A stretch of DNA of 64,000 nt from Bacillus_I endophytica_A (GCF_026790145.1 NZ_JALAMS010000001.1:62001-126000), one strand, 5' to 3'; shown: positions 24,112 to 33,577, counted from the stretch's first letter. Notes: generated by a model from the letters alone, not told the origin. Translations and numbers: made by a program.

Positions 24112-25209
24112 CTATTTTACTGATTGAAGGTGTGCTTCACGATAAGACTTCATAAATTGGGCTAATGCTTGGCATGTTTCAATTGGTACTGCATTATAAA
24201 TAGAAGCGCGACATCCGCCAATAGAGCGATGTCCATTTAGTCCAATGAATCCTTCTGCTTTTGCTTTTTGAAGGAAGTCTTTTGTTAATTCTTCATTAGG
24301 CATTGTGAACGTTACATTCATAAGGGAGCGGCTGTCTTTTCGTGCATGAGGTGTATAAAACTCAGGAAACTCATCCATTAAATCGTAAAGAAGAGCAGCT
24401 TTTTCTTCGTTCCTTTTTTGGATGCCTTCAACACCGCCGTTTTGCTCAACCCATTCTAGTACAAGAGAAAGCATATAAATACCGAACGTTGGTGGTGTAT
24501 TGAATAAAGAATTGGCTTTAATGTGTGTTGTATAATCAAGCATTGTTGGAAGTCCGCTATTTTGCTGATTGAGAAGATCTTTGCGTAAGATTACAATTGT
24601 TACACCAGAAGGACCAAGGTTTTTCTGAGCTCCTCCATAAATAACAGCGAATTTAGATACGTCAACTTTCTTTGACAAGATGTCGCTTGACATATCAGCA
24701 AAAACAGGAACATCTCCAAAATCAGGGAAACCCTGCCATTGTGTACCATAAATTGTATTGTTCGTTGTAATATGAAGATACCCTGTATTTTCAGGCAACG
24801 TGTTTACACTTACTTCTGGAATATGTGTGAAAGAATCATCTTCTGTTGAAGCAACTACGACTGTTTCTCCGAAGTTCTTAGCTTCTTTAAGAGCCTTTTT
24901 AGACCATGATCCTGTCACAACATAAGCTCCAACTTTTCCTTCTTGAAGGAAGTTCATAGGAAGCATAGAAAATTGTAAGCTTGCTCCGCCTTGTAGGAAG
25001 AGGATTTCATGTGTATCTGGTATTTCCATTAATTTCCTCAGACGATCTTTTGCATCTGCTAGAACGTCTTCAAACTCTTTGCTTCGATGGGAAAGTTCCA
25101 TAACAGACATGCCTGTTCCTTTAAAATCAATTAATTCTTCTTGAGCTTTCTTTAATACATCAAGCGGTAAAGCAGATGGACCAGCATTAAAATTGTGTGC
25201 GCGTACCAT
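24112..25209 (-). CDS. serC: Phosphoserine aminotransferase SerC
   Basis: PLP enzyme converting 3-phosphohydroxypyruvate to phosphoserine in serine synthesis, also able to act in pyridoxine synthesis. From ATG 25209, with AAAGGAGAG upstream, it has 365 residues. Family motifs are RAHNFNAGPSALP at the N-terminus, the PLP lysine K196 in YGGAQKNLGPSG, and GLNGHRSIGGCRAS near the C-terminus. An ATG twelve codons upstream has no ribosome-binding site. Confidence 0.95.
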   Translation of the reverse strand: MVRAHNFNAGPSALPLDVLKKAQEELIDFKGTGMSVMELSHRSKEFEDVLADAKDRLRKLMEIPDTHEILFLQGGASLQFSMLPMNFLQEGKVGAYVVTGSWSKKALKEAKNFGETVVVASTEDDSFTHIPEVSVNTLPENTGYLHITTNNTIYGTQWQGFPDFGDVPVFADMSSDILSKKVDVSKFAVIYGGAQKNLGPSGVTIVILRKDLLNQQNSGLPTMLDYTTHIKANSLFNTPPTFGIYMLSLVLEWVEQNGGVEGIQKRNEEKAALLYDLMDEFPEFYTPHARKDSRSLMNVTFTMPNEELTKDFLQKAKAEGFIGLNGHRSIGGCRASIYNAVPIETCQALAQFMKSYREAHLQSVK

Positions 25210-25290
25210 AAGTAAACTCTCCTTTATGAAAAATAATAATTTCATCTTATCACAATTTGATGAAGATGGAGGACAATTCTAATAATTATT

Positions 25291-25346
25291 TAAAATAAAA
25301 AATACCCGAACTATATTGACTTTGTTAATCAAATAATTCGGGTATT
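25291..25346 (-). terminator. hit terminator
   Basis: AATACCCGAA (25301-25310) pairs with TTCGGGTATT (25337-25346), with extra pairing between TTGA and TCAA inside; the minus strand continues into TTTTATTTTA. Confidence 0.8.
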
Positions 25347-25349
25347 GAG

Positions 25350-25784
25350 TCATAAATTGATTTTATCCGCAATGTTTTGAGAGATTTCTTGTAAATCTTC
25401 ATTAGAGTATTTTTCGCTATGTGTCTTCCATACCGCTCCAAAACCGTCTCCTTTGCCATAGCGAGGAATAAGGTGGAGATGATAATGGAAAACGGTTTGT
25501 CCTGCAATTTCTTCATTGTTATTTAAAACATTGAGACCTTCTGCTGAAAAAGCCTCTTTAATACCTGTAGCAATACTAGGAACTGCTTCAAATAGGTTTG
25601 ATGCCACCTCAGGTGTTAAGTCAAAGATATTTCTTGTATGTACTTTTGGAATAACAAGCGTATGTCCCTTTGTTACTTGACTAAGATCTAAAAAAGCATA
25701 AACATGTTCATTTTCGAATACTTTGGCACTTGGAATGTCTCCGTTGATAATTTTACAGAAGATACATTGATCATCATGCTTCAT
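25350..25784 (-). CDS. hit: HIT-family nucleotide hydrolase/transferase
   Basis: 144-residue histidine-triad protein with the HIT motif HYHLHLIPR (H100, H102, H104) and an N-terminal zinc-type pair C7/C10. Such proteins bind or hydrolyse nucleotide phosphoramidates; the cellular role of Bacillus Hit is unclear. It is divergent from ecsA, as in B. subtilis, with a 616-base gap between. Confidence 0.93.
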   Translation of the reverse strand: MKHDDQCIFCKIINGDIPSAKVFENEHVYAFLDLSQVTKGHTLVIPKVHTRNIFDLTPEVASNLFEAVPSIATGIKEAFSAEGLNVLNNNEEIAGQTVFHYHLHLIPRYGKGDGFGAVWKTHSEKYSNEDLQEISQNIADKINL

Positions 25785-25844
25785 TTCTAAACAACACCTT
25801 TCTGACTGTTTTATACGATTATTTTATCATAAGAAAGTCAAAAA

Positions 25845-26230
25845 GAGAAAAAAACAAAGGGCAGGACCAACGGTTGAAGGTCCTGCCACTTTTGAAGAAG
25901 GAAAAGGTTTTAATACGTCAAATTCTTAGGGGTACAAGCTACTTGGTAATCCGGTACTTGTCGTTCACAAACACCTCATTTAGCAAGTTCTTTTTAACGT
26001 AGGTTAATTTCTTACCTGGCCCTTGATAAACACCTCATTTACAAAATAAATGTGTATATAAGTTAGAATCATGGATTCTGTCACTATATACGGTTATCTT
26101 GTTCATGTGTTAATCTTAACGATTATGCTCCATCACGACCATCCCCTTGTTTTATATCCGTATCTTTAAATACCTTATAGAACAAGTAAATTGTCCTTGA
26201 TAAACACCTCATTCATCAGTGTGATGAAAA
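25845..26230 (-). ncRNA. Candidate noncoding transcript between hit and ecsA
   Basis: No gene of normal size is seen. A GC-rich hairpin, GGCAGGACC/GGTCCTGCC (25860-25887), followed on the minus strand by CTTTGTTTTTTTC, looks like an intrinsic terminator for leftward transcription although no leftward gene precedes it. Upstream lie three copies of AATGAGGTGTTTRT (minus strand), each followed by a potential hairpin, such as AGGACAA/TTGTTCT after the first copy. No strong promoter is obvious. Very short frames after each copy (for example GTG AAC GAC..., nine residues) cannot be excluded. Confidence 0.35.
25969..26215 (-). repeat. Threefold dispersed module with Shine-Dalgarno-like core
   Basis: AAACACCTCATT (plus strand) occurs at 25969-25980, 26028-26039 and 26202-26213. 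The last two copies extend to CCTTGATAAACACCTCATTYA, 20 of 21 identical (26021-26041, 26195-26215). On the minus strand each reads GAGGTG, a ribosome-binding-site-like core. A related partial copy, GATAAACACCT, occurs near 30620 ahead of yhfA. Confidence 0.75.
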
Positions 26231-26400
26231 AACTGTTTGTTTCCCTTCCTCGTTATATAGAATGTGCAGTTTAAAAAAATATATGCAATCCATTCTTTTT
26301 TTTTTCAAAAAGGGAGATGAAATGTGCAAAAGAGTAAAATTTGATACTATAAAGAAGAAAGTATGAGCTATACTGTTTAGGGAAGGGAGCGAGTCTAATT

Positions 26401-27144
26401 ATGACTGCACTGTTAAAACTTTCGAATGTAACAGGAGGATATACGAGGAATCCTGTATTAAAGGATATTTCTTTTGAGGTGAAAAAGGGAGAACTCGTTG
26501 GATTAATCGGATTAAACGGAGCTGGGAAAAGTACAACAATCAAACATGTGATTGGTACAATGGAGCCGCGTGAAGGAACGATTTCTATTAATGGAAAAAC
26601 ATTAAAACAGGATATGGAAACATACAGATCACAGTTTACCTTTATCCCTGAGACACCTGTTTTATATGAAGAGTTAACGCTAGAAGAACATCTACGTTTA
26701 ACAGCTATGGCTTATAACATCGATGAGAATACATATGAAAAGCGCTTGCCAGTTTTATTAAAAGAGTTCCGTATGGACAAGAAACTAAAGTGGTTTCCGG
26801 CTCATTTCTCAAAAGGAATGAAGCAAAAGGTTATGATCATGTGCGCTTTCTTAGTGCAGCCTTCACTTTATATTATTGATGAGCCTTTCTTGGGGCTTGA
26901 TCCACTTGGTATTCAATCACTATTAGATTTAATGGTGGAAATGAAAGACCAAGGGGCAGCTATTTTAATGTCAACCCATATCTTAGCAACTGCTGAAAAA
27001 TATTGTGATCGATTTATTATTTTACATAATGGAAAAGTACACGCATCAGGAACAATTGAAGAGCTTAGAATGCAATTTAGTATGCCAAAGGCAAGCCTTG
27101 ATGAAATTTACGTAGCGCTTACGAAGGAAGATGGCTATGAATGA
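26401..27144 (+). CDS. ecsA: ABC transporter ATP-binding protein EcsA
   Basis: ATPase of the Ecs transporter, which in B. subtilis affects protein secretion, competence and sporulation through RasP activity. The 247-residue protein has Walker A GLNGAGKST (38-46), signature FSKGMKQK and Walker B LYIIDEPFLGLD. GGGAG lies ten bases before ATG 26401. It overlaps ecsB by eight bases. Confidence 0.94.
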   Translation: MTALLKLSNVTGGYTRNPVLKDISFEVKKGELVGLIGLNGAGKSTTIKHVIGTMEPREGTISINGKTLKQDMETYRSQFTFIPETPVLYEELTLEEHLRLTAMAYNIDENTYEKRLPVLLKEFRMDKKLKWFPAHFSKGMKQKVMIMCAFLVQPSLYIIDEPFLGLDPLGIQSLLDLMVEMKDQGAAILMSTHILATAEKYCDRFIILHNGKVHASGTIEELRMQFSMPKASLDEIYVALTKEDGYE

Positions 27145-28354
27145 CATAAATGCGCTATGGAGACAAAGATTCAAAGAAAATGCTAAAGAAATTCGGCGCT
27201 ATGGACGCTATATTTTAAACGATCACTTAAAGTATATTTTAATCTTTTTTATTTTGATTGGAGCTTACTACTATCAGCAATTTCTTGAAGGTTTGCCAGA
27301 AAATTTTAATGGAGCCCCGTTTATCGCAATTGTTGTTGCTTTCTTTTTAACAAGAGGCACAGTATATACGTTTTTTAAACATGGAGATTTAGTATTCTTG
27401 TTACCGATGGAAAAGCGGCTTTCGTCATATATAAGAAATTCTTTTTGGTTAACATATATGATTCAGTTTTACGTTTTATTAATTGTTGTCGGAGTGCTTG
27501 CTCCTCTTTACTTGGCAATGGGGAACAATACATTTAAAAACGTGCTGTTTATTTTGCTTATTCTCACGGTCGTGAAAGGCCTTAATTTATTTATGACATG
27601 GGCTATTTCACGCTATCCAGAGAAAGGGATTCATGCCTATAGCGTAGTGTTCCGCTATATTTTGAATGCTTTAGTCTCTTACTTTTTGTTTGTTGACGCA
27701 CATCCGCTTTTTTGGATTGCTACATTCTTCATTTTGCTCGTTTTAACAGTATATTTTTATAGTGATACAAAAAAGCGTCCTTTTTATTGGGAAGGTTTGA
27801 TCTCTCTTGAAGAGAAGCGAATGATGCTTTTTTATAGATTAGCTAATTCGTTTACAGATATCCCTAATGTTGGAGATGAACCAAAACGTCGTCGCTATTT
27901 AGATGTTTTAGTACAGTTTATTCCTTATAAACAAAATGAAACATATCACCATCTTTATGCGCGAACTTTCCTTAGAGCTGGAGGCTATTTAGGGCTTGTC
28001 ATTCGATTAACGTTTGTTGGAGCCTTCTGTTTATATTTCTTACCATTCACGCTTGGGAATATTGTGACAGTTCTCCTTTTTGTATATATGACAGCTATTC
28101 AGCTTATGCCTTTATGGAAGCATCATCACTATAAAATTTGGATAAATCTTTATCCAATTAGTGAGATGGTTAAGGAAGCAACGTTTTTGCGTTTCTTCTT
28201 CGTTATTCTTGCTGGGCAAGCTTTTGCACTAAGTGTTTTACTTGGAGTTTTCCATGCTCCATTAGCAGGAATACTTGCTTTTATTTCCTCTTTCATTGTG
28301 TTTTATTTGTTCACATATCAGTATGTGAGAGCGAAGATGAGAAAAAAGCGCTAA
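27137..28354 (+). CDS. ecsB: ABC transporter permease EcsB
   Basis: Membrane partner of EcsA: 405 residues with several hydrophobic segments (YILIFFILIGAYYYQ, FIAIVVAFFLTRG, YVLLIVVGVLAPLYLA and others). AAGGAAG precedes ATG 27137 by six bases, whereas ATG 27131 abuts it. The length agrees with B. subtilis EcsB. The stop codon lies inside the terminator stem. Confidence 0.92.
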   Translation: MNDINALWRQRFKENAKEIRRYGRYILNDHLKYILIFFILIGAYYYQQFLEGLPENFNGAPFIAIVVAFFLTRGTVYTFFKHGDLVFLLPMEKRLSSYIRNSFWLTYMIQFYVLLIVVGVLAPLYLAMGNNTFKNVLFILLILTVVKGLNLFMTWAISRYPEKGIHAYSVVFRYILNALVSYFLFVDAHPLFWIATFFILLVLTVYFYSDTKKRPFYWEGLISLEEKRMMLFYRLANSFTDIPNVGDEPKRRRYLDVLVQFIPYKQNETYHHLYARTFLRAGGYLGLVIRLTFVGAFCLYFLPFTLGNIVTVLLFVYMTAIQLMPLWKHHHYKIWINLYPISEMVKEATFLRFFFVILAGQAFALSVLLGVFHAPLAGILAFISSFIVFYLFTYQYVRAKMRKKR

Positions 28355-28380
28355 AACAATTGTTTTAGCGCTTTTTTTAA
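28342..28380 (+). terminator. ecsAB terminator overlapping the ecsB stop
   Basis: A perfect palindrome with arms AAAAAAGCGCTAAAACAA (28342-28359) and its complement, followed by T residues. It contains the ecsB TAA. Confidence 0.9.
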
Positions 28381-28438
28381 AAGTAATGTGCTACTTACTG
28401 TCTTTTGAGTCGTATAGTAAACAAAGGGGGAGAAAAAG

Positions 28439-29158
28439 ATGACTTATGAACAAGACGTTCTTTATATGGCAGAAATGTGGAAACATGAACTGAATAAAAA
28501 ACCTTCGATGTTTGAGAGAGCGGCTAAAAGAGCACAAATAGGAATTGCTAATAAAATTCCAGAGCGCTTTCATCTTGTTGTTACAGAAGCAATGAAAAAG
28601 ATGGTGAGTGCTGTTTTGACAGGTTCTGATTATACAACAAAGTTAAAAGAGCCACTCCCAGCATCTTTCCAAGAGAGAGAGGAGAAAGTAAAAGAAGCAA
28701 TTAAGCGATATCAAAAAACAGCATCGCTTGAAGGAGCGGGAACAGGAGCAGGGGGAATATTTTTAGGAATGGCAGATTTCCCACTTTTCTTATCCATCAA
28801 AATGAAGTGTTTGTTTCAAATTGCGCTTCTTTACGGACTTGATCTTAAAAAATACGAAGAACGAATTTATCTTCTTCACATCTTTCATCTTGCTTTTTGT
28901 CGCGATGATCATAAGAACAGTGTTTTACAAAATATTAAAGAGTGGGAAGAGAATCCTGAAAAGGAGATTGATTGGCGTACTTTTCAACAGGAGTATCGAG
29001 ATTATTTAGATTTAGCCAAACTACTCCAACTTGCTCCAGGAATAGGAGCTGTTGTTGGAGCTGTTGTAAACTACCGCCTTGTTGAACATTTAGGGGAGAC
29101 AGCAATGAATGTATATCGCTTGCGCTTGCTGCCTTCAAAAAGGGAAGAAAAGATCTAG
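28439..29158 (+). CDS. ecsC: EcsC family protein
   Basis: 239-residue EcsC homologue with LEGAGTGAGGIFLGMADFPL in the middle and LAPGIGAVVGAVVNYRLVEHL near the end, both glycine-rich amphipathic segments likely to touch the membrane. Function unknown. GGGGGAG precedes ATG 28439. Although it follows ecsAB, the intervening terminator suggests partly separate expression. Confidence 0.9.
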   Translation: MTYEQDVLYMAEMWKHELNKKPSMFERAAKRAQIGIANKIPERFHLVVTEAMKKMVSAVLTGSDYTTKLKEPLPASFQEREEKVKEAIKRYQKTASLEGAGTGAGGIFLGMADFPLFLSIKMKCLFQIALLYGLDLKKYEERIYLLHIFHLAFCRDDHKNSVLQNIKEWEENPEKEIDWRTFQQEYRDYLDLAKLLQLAPGIGAVVGAVVNYRLVEHLGETAMNVYRLRLLPSKREEKI

Positions 29159-29182
29159 CATAAATGCTAGATCTTTTTTTAC
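29148..29182. terminator. Terminator between ecsC and yhfA
   Basis: AAAAGATCTAGCA (29148-29160) pairs with TGCTAGATCTTTT (29165-29177), flanked by T-runs; also usable from the yhfA side. Confidence 0.88.
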
Positions 29183-30567
29183 ATAAGGATAATTGCGACA
29201 ATTGTTGTCACAACTAAGCCAATCCCAACAGGAAGAAGGTTGCGACGAGCAAGCTCAAAAGGACTTATATTACAAATTGCCGCTGCAGGAATAAGGGCCC
29301 AAGGAATAATAGTGCCTCCGCCAACCCAGATTCCAGCTATTTGGCCAAGTGCAGTCAAGGTAGCAATGCTACCATCAATAGAAGCTGCAAAAATCTTAGC
29401 AATAGATCCAACAAGAGAAATACCTGAAAATCCAGAGCCATCGAGTCCTGTAATAGCTCCTACTGCTGTTAAAGTAACCGCTGCAACTTCTTTCGTAAGC
29501 GGTACAGAAGCGGAGAGAGCAGCTCCAAGATCATTAACAATTCCATTGGAGTCCTGTGGTAAGTAATTCCCTACAATCGTAGTAAATCCAGCATCTCCAA
29601 GATAGAAGAAGGCTGCAATTGGAATAACAGGACCGAATACTTTAAAACCGAACTGAAAACCATCAACAAGATAAGATGTGGTTTTCTCAAGTCCATTTCT
29701 TTTATGACCCAAAAGGGCAATGGCTAGAAGGATAAAAAGCGCAGTACCACCGACTAATGCTGTCGCATCACTTCCTTGAAGATTTAGCTGAAACATAAGA
29801 AATATATCCATTATAAAGAGGAGCGGAATGATAGCGGCCATTATGATATTGGTTTTCTTTGAGAGAAGCTGTTTGTGCGTTTGCGCATTATTAGCTGAAG
29901 GGGGTTCAACGGAAATCCTCCCTAATTTCAAATCACGCTTAAGCAGAAAAAAAGCAGTAAAAGTTGTTACAACACCCATTGTAATTACAAGTGGAACACT
30001 TGCTTGTATAACTTCATGAACAGGAATACCTGCAGCATCACCCGTAAGTTTTGGTGCTGCTTGAATCACGAAATCACCTGAAAGGGCAATACCGTGGCCA
30101 AAAAGGTTCATTGCAACAGCAACGCCCATCGCAGGTAAACCAACTCGAAGTGCTACAGGAAGCAAAATAGCTCCAATTAAAGCAACAGCAGGAGAGGGCC
30201 AGAAAAAGTAAGAAATGCTCATCATGAGAATTCCCGTGATCCAATAGGCGAGCGTGGGAGTTCTGATGAATTTTGCAAAAGGAGAAATCATGGTATCGTG
30301 AATTCCTGTTGCAGTAAGCGATTTACTCATCGCAACAATAATGCAAATAATTAAAATAGTTGGTAAAAGCTCTGTAATGGCGTAAATAAAGCTATTAAAT
30401 ACATTACTAATAGCGTTTGGTAAAGAAGGATGAGCAATAAAAGAAACGAGAAATATTCCTACAATACATAAAATGGTTGTATCAAGTCTTTTGACCATAA
30501 ATCCGATAATAAGAAAAATGAAGAGCACATATGTCCAGTGAATAAGCGTCAATCCCATATCCATCAT
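29179..30567 (-). CDS. yhfA: YhfA-like membrane transporter
   Basis: 462-residue polytopic membrane protein with about 11-12 hydrophobic segments, the length and position of B. subtilis YhfA, an uncharacterised permease. Conserved-looking polar stretches are SYFFWPSPAVALIGA and GAITGLDGSGFSG, reminiscent of ion-coupled carboxylate transporters; substrate unknown. GGAGG precedes two tandem ATG codons (30567, 30564). B. subtilis yhaA, expected nearby, is absent. Confidence 0.78.
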   Translation of the reverse strand: MMDMGLTLIHWTYVLFIFLIIGFMVKRLDTTILCIVGIFLVSFIAHPSLPNAISNVFNSFIYAITELLPTILIICIIVAMSKSLTATGIHDTMISPFAKFIRTPTLAYWITGILMMSISYFFWPSPAVALIGAILLPVALRVGLPAMGVAVAMNLFGHGIALSGDFVIQAAPKLTGDAAGIPVHEVIQASVPLVITMGVVTTFTAFFLLKRDLKLGRISVEPPSANNAQTHKQLLSKKTNIIMAAIIPLLFIMDIFLMFQLNLQGSDATALVGGTALFILLAIALLGHKRNGLEKTTSYLVDGFQFGFKVFGPVIPIAAFFYLGDAGFTTIVGNYLPQDSNGIVNDLGAALSASVPLTKEVAAVTLTAVGAITGLDGSGFSGISLVGSIAKIFAASIDGSIATLTALGQIAGIWVGGGTIIPWALIPAAAICNISPFELARRNLLPVGIGLVVTTIVAIILM

Positions 30568-30629
30568 TATGCCTCCTACGTCCTAACGTAATATAGCATA
30601 TGTGATAGAGAAATTTTTGTGATAAACAC

Positions 30630-30670
30630 CTATAAAAGAAGCCTTCCGAAAATTCGGAAGGCTTCTTTTA
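30630..30670 (-). terminator. hmoB terminator
   Basis: AAAGAAGCCTTCCGAA (30635-30650) pairs perfectly with TTCGGAAGGCTTCTTT (30653-30668); the minus strand then reads TTTTATA. The hmoB stop lies within the stem. Confidence 0.85.
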
Positions 30671-31177
30671 TGCTTCTTTTACTCTGAATGATGTTATATA
30701 AGATGGTCTCGGAAAGACTTGTTTTTGCTGATCAAGTCCTTCAGACGTTCCTGGTTTCTTATGAGCCGTCTTAAAAGAATTGGATTCTTTCCAATCAAGA
30801 AAGCTTTTTTCATCTTCCCAGAGAGTAAAAATCACGTATGTGTCGCTATTTGTTGGACGCAGTACGCGTAAAGCTAAAAATCCAGGTTCTGTCTCAATTT
30901 TTCCTGCTCGGTTTTTGAAGCGGTGTTCAAAAAGAGGGCGTCCTTCTTCTGTGACAGGAATGTTGTTAAAAACAGCAAATCCATTTTTGACAATCTCTCC
31001 AACAGAATCTAGTACTTCGTAATTTCGTCCTTCTTTAAAAAAAGTGTCTCCTTCCGTTTCGTGAAGAAGAGCAGCATTGTCAGGAGAAACAAGTAAAAGC
31101 GTATTTTCCTGAAGATGTTCATTTGCAAGTTTACCTAAATAATTTTCAGTTCCATTTGTAATATAAACTTTCTTCAT
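30668..31177 (-). CDS. hmoB: Heme-degrading monooxygenase HmoB
   Basis: 169-residue protein whose C-terminal half is an antibiotic-biosynthesis-monooxygenase (ABM) domain: NRAGKIETEPGFLALRVL, YVIFTLWEDEKSFLDWKES and the final RPSYITSFRV. This is the YhgC/HmoB layout; B. subtilis HmoB degrades heme to release iron. ATG 31177 has GGAGAG eight bases upstream. It sits next to pbpF and the hem genes as in B. subtilis. Confidence 0.9.
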   Translation of the reverse strand: MKKVYITNGTENYLGKLANEHLQENTLLLVSPDNAALLHETEGDTFFKEGRNYEVLDSVGEIVKNGFAVFNNIPVTEEGRPLFEHRFKNRAGKIETEPGFLALRVLRPTNSDTYVIFTLWEDEKSFLDWKESNSFKTAHKKPGTSEGLDQQKQVFPRPSYITSFRVKEA

Positions 31178-31402
31178 CAAATCATCTCTCCCTATAGGTT
31201 TGCTTAGTTATGGAAAAAAATACAAAACTATGCATATGAAAGCTTTTCCAAACTCATATTAAAAGTATAGAATGTTTTCTCTTGTGGAGCAAAGAAAAAG
31301 GTTAACATTATATGGCTGGAGATTTCCAACACTTTCTATTATCATGAAGGAAGTGTTTTAGAACCCCCTAGTTGGTTTTGGCACAAAGAAGAGGTGAAAA
31401 TA

Positions 31403-33535
31403 ATGTATAAGAAAGGAATTGTTGCAGGTGGAATCGTTGTTGGACTCCTGTTAGTAGGTGTTATCGGCTACTTCATTATTATTCTTTTAGGAGATTACAT
31501 TATCGACGAGAAAAAGCTTGTTTTAAATTCTGCCACAACACTTGTGGATCAAAACGGCAAGGAAATTACGAAACTATACGTAGAAAACCGAGATCCCGTT
31601 CCAATTGAAGACATTCCAGACCATGTAAAGGAAGCATTTATTGCAACAGAAGATGTTCGTTTTTACGAACATAATGGAATAGATTTAAAATCGATTTCAA
31701 GAGCGGTATATAAAAATATTTTAGCAGGAGGAAAAGCGGAAGGAGCAAGCACCATTACCCAGCAACTTGCTAAAAATGTGTTTCTATCAAATGAAAAAAC
31801 ATTCTTGCGTAAAGGAAAAGAAGCCATTATTGCCATGAATCTTGAAAATCGCTACAGCAAAGATAAGATTCTAGAAATGTATTTAAATCAAGTGTACTTA
31901 GGACAAGGAGCATATGGAGTGCAAGCAGCTTCACATGTTTACTTTAATAAAGACGTTTCAGAATTAACAGCAGATCAAAGTGCAGTTTTAGCTGCTATGC
32001 TTAAAGCACCAACAACATACTCTCCAATTCTAAATCCTGATAAAAGTTTAGAAAGACGCAATGTCGTTCTTGGACTTATGGAGAAGTCAGGATATTTATC
32101 AGCGAAGGAAACGGTACGGCTTCAAGGGAAAACGCTCGGAACAGATGTTGTGACACGTGCAAAAGAGCCTAGCTATTTTACGTATTTTGATATGGTGATG
32201 GAAGAAGCCAAAGATAGGTATTCTTTATCAAATGAAGAACTTCTAAGAGGTGGCTATAAAATTACAGTACCGTTAAATACGAGCGTGCAAAAGAAAGCAT
32301 ATGAACTGTTTCAAGAAGGAAGCTATTTTCCAGGAACAGATGATAGCGTACAAGGCGCTTTTGTCCTTCTTGATAACAAAACAGGTGGAGTCACCGCTGC
32401 AATTGGGGGAAGAGATTATGTTCAAAAAGGCCTTAATCGTCTCAATATTAAGCGCCAACCAGGATCTACTTTTAAGCCGTTAGCGGTTTATGGACCTGCT
32501 CTTGAAGAGAAAAAATTTAAGCCCTATTCACTTTTAAGAGATGAAGTTGTTTCATATAACGGCTATGAACCACATAATGCCCATGAAGAGTACCGAGGGA
32601 AAATCACTATGTATGATGCATTAAAAGATTCAGTTAATACATCTGCTGTGTGGACATTAAACAAACTTGGGGTCCCAAAAAGTAAGGAATATTTAGAGAA
32701 ACTCCATATGCCTATTGAAGATAATGGTCTCGCTATTGCGCTTGGTGGTTTAAGAGAGGGAGTAACACCTCTACAAATTGCTTCAGCATATCAAACATTT
32801 GCTAATGGAGGTGTTCACGTCGAGCCTCATTTTATTACTAAAATTCAAACAGCAGACGGAGAAGCGGTGAAAAAAACTGAAAGAGTAAAAAAAGAAAGAG
32901 TATTTTCCAAACAAACATCGTGGTATATGACAAAAATGCTACAAGCAGTTGTGGAAGATGGAACAGCAACAGCCGGAACGTTCTCAGGAGCTCTTGCAGG
33001 AAAAACAGGTACAACAACCTTTCCAAATGTCAAGGGAGCCAATAAAGATGTTTGGTTTGCAGGATATACGCCACAGTATACAGGGACAGTGTGGATGGGA
33101 TATGACAAGACAAACTCTTCTCATTATTTAACAGGAGGAAGCTCAAATCCAACCATTCTTTTTAAAGACATTCTGTCGCAATCTTCTATTGAAACGAAAG
33201 AGTCATTTAAAAAACCTAAGAAGACAAAAGATTTAAAAGATCCGATTCGGTTAGAGAAAATCGATGACTTAACAGGTGATAAAGGCGTGTTTTCTTTAAC
33301 GCTAGAATGGACTCCTTCAGAAGATAAACGCGTTGTTTACTATATTTATGAAGAAAAAGAAGGCGAAACAAAGCTTGTTGGCAAAGTAAAAGGAAAGGGC
33401 AAATATGAAGTGGAAGGAGCTAATGTTTTTAGTTCTTCAACATTCTACGTTATACCTTATAACACACAAACGAAAGAACGTGGAGAGAAGTCAAATAAAG
33501 TATCTCCGTCTCTTTTTGGATTTCAAGCTTCCTGA
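31403..33535 (+). CDS. pbpF: Class A penicillin-binding protein PbpF
   Basis: Bifunctional peptidoglycan synthase, 710 residues. Order: an N-terminal membrane helix (about 8-30), a GT51 glycosyltransferase with ATEDVRFYEHNGID (E83), TITQQLAKN and YLNQVYLGQGAYG; a transpeptidase with PGSTFKPL (active Ser near 355), SVN and KTGTT; and a fibronectin-like C-terminal tail. ATG 31403 follows GAGGTG. In B. subtilis pbpF is expressed in the forespore; a weak CATTATA box is near 31307 but I do not call it. Confidence 0.94.
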   Translation: MYKKGIVAGGIVVGLLLVGVIGYFIIILLGDYIIDEKKLVLNSATTLVDQNGKEITKLYVENRDPVPIEDIPDHVKEAFIATEDVRFYEHNGIDLKSISRAVYKNILAGGKAEGASTITQQLAKNVFLSNEKTFLRKGKEAIIAMNLENRYSKDKILEMYLNQVYLGQGAYGVQAASHVYFNKDVSELTADQSAVLAAMLKAPTTYSPILNPDKSLERRNVVLGLMEKSGYLSAKETVRLQGKTLGTDVVTRAKEPSYFTYFDMVMEEAKDRYSLSNEELLRGGYKITVPLNTSVQKKAYELFQEGSYFPGTDDSVQGAFVLLDNKTGGVTAAIGGRDYVQKGLNRLNIKRQPGSTFKPLAVYGPALEEKKFKPYSLLRDEVVSYNGYEPHNAHEEYRGKITMYDALKDSVNTSAVWTLNKLGVPKSKEYLEKLHMPIEDNGLAIALGGLREGVTPLQIASAYQTFANGGVHVEPHFITKIQTADGEAVKKTERVKKERVFSKQTSWYMTKMLQAVVEDGTATAGTFSGALAGKTGTTTFPNVKGANKDVWFAGYTPQYTGTVWMGYDKTNSSHYLTGGSSNPTILFKDILSQSSIETKESFKKPKKTKDLKDPIRLEKIDDLTGDKGVFSLTLEWTPSEDKRVVYYIYEEKEGETKLVGKVKGKGKYEVEGANVFSSSTFYVIPYNTQTKERGEKSNKVSPSLFGFQAS

Positions 33536-33548
33536 ATCGCACATCTTT

Positions 33549-33577
33549 TTGACAACTGAAGCTTCTAAGTATACAAC
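33549..33577 (+). promoter_or_regulatory. Promoter of the hemE operon
   Basis: TTGACA (33549-33554) perfect, 17 bases, TACAAC (33572-33577). The transcript would begin near 33584, about 100 bases before hemE. Confidence 0.65.

Noticed and set aside
25969..26215. A CRISPR array
   Set aside because: Only three copies with unequal spacing (59 and 174 bases), no uniform spacers and no cas genes.
29238..29568. Rightward reading frame opposite yhfA
   Set aside because: It is antisense to a full-length transporter gene, without a ribosome-binding site or recognisable domain.
31300..31320. Sigma-G promoter for pbpF
   Set aside because: CATTATA has only a poor -35 at the right distance (TGTGGA), so the match is not better than chance.
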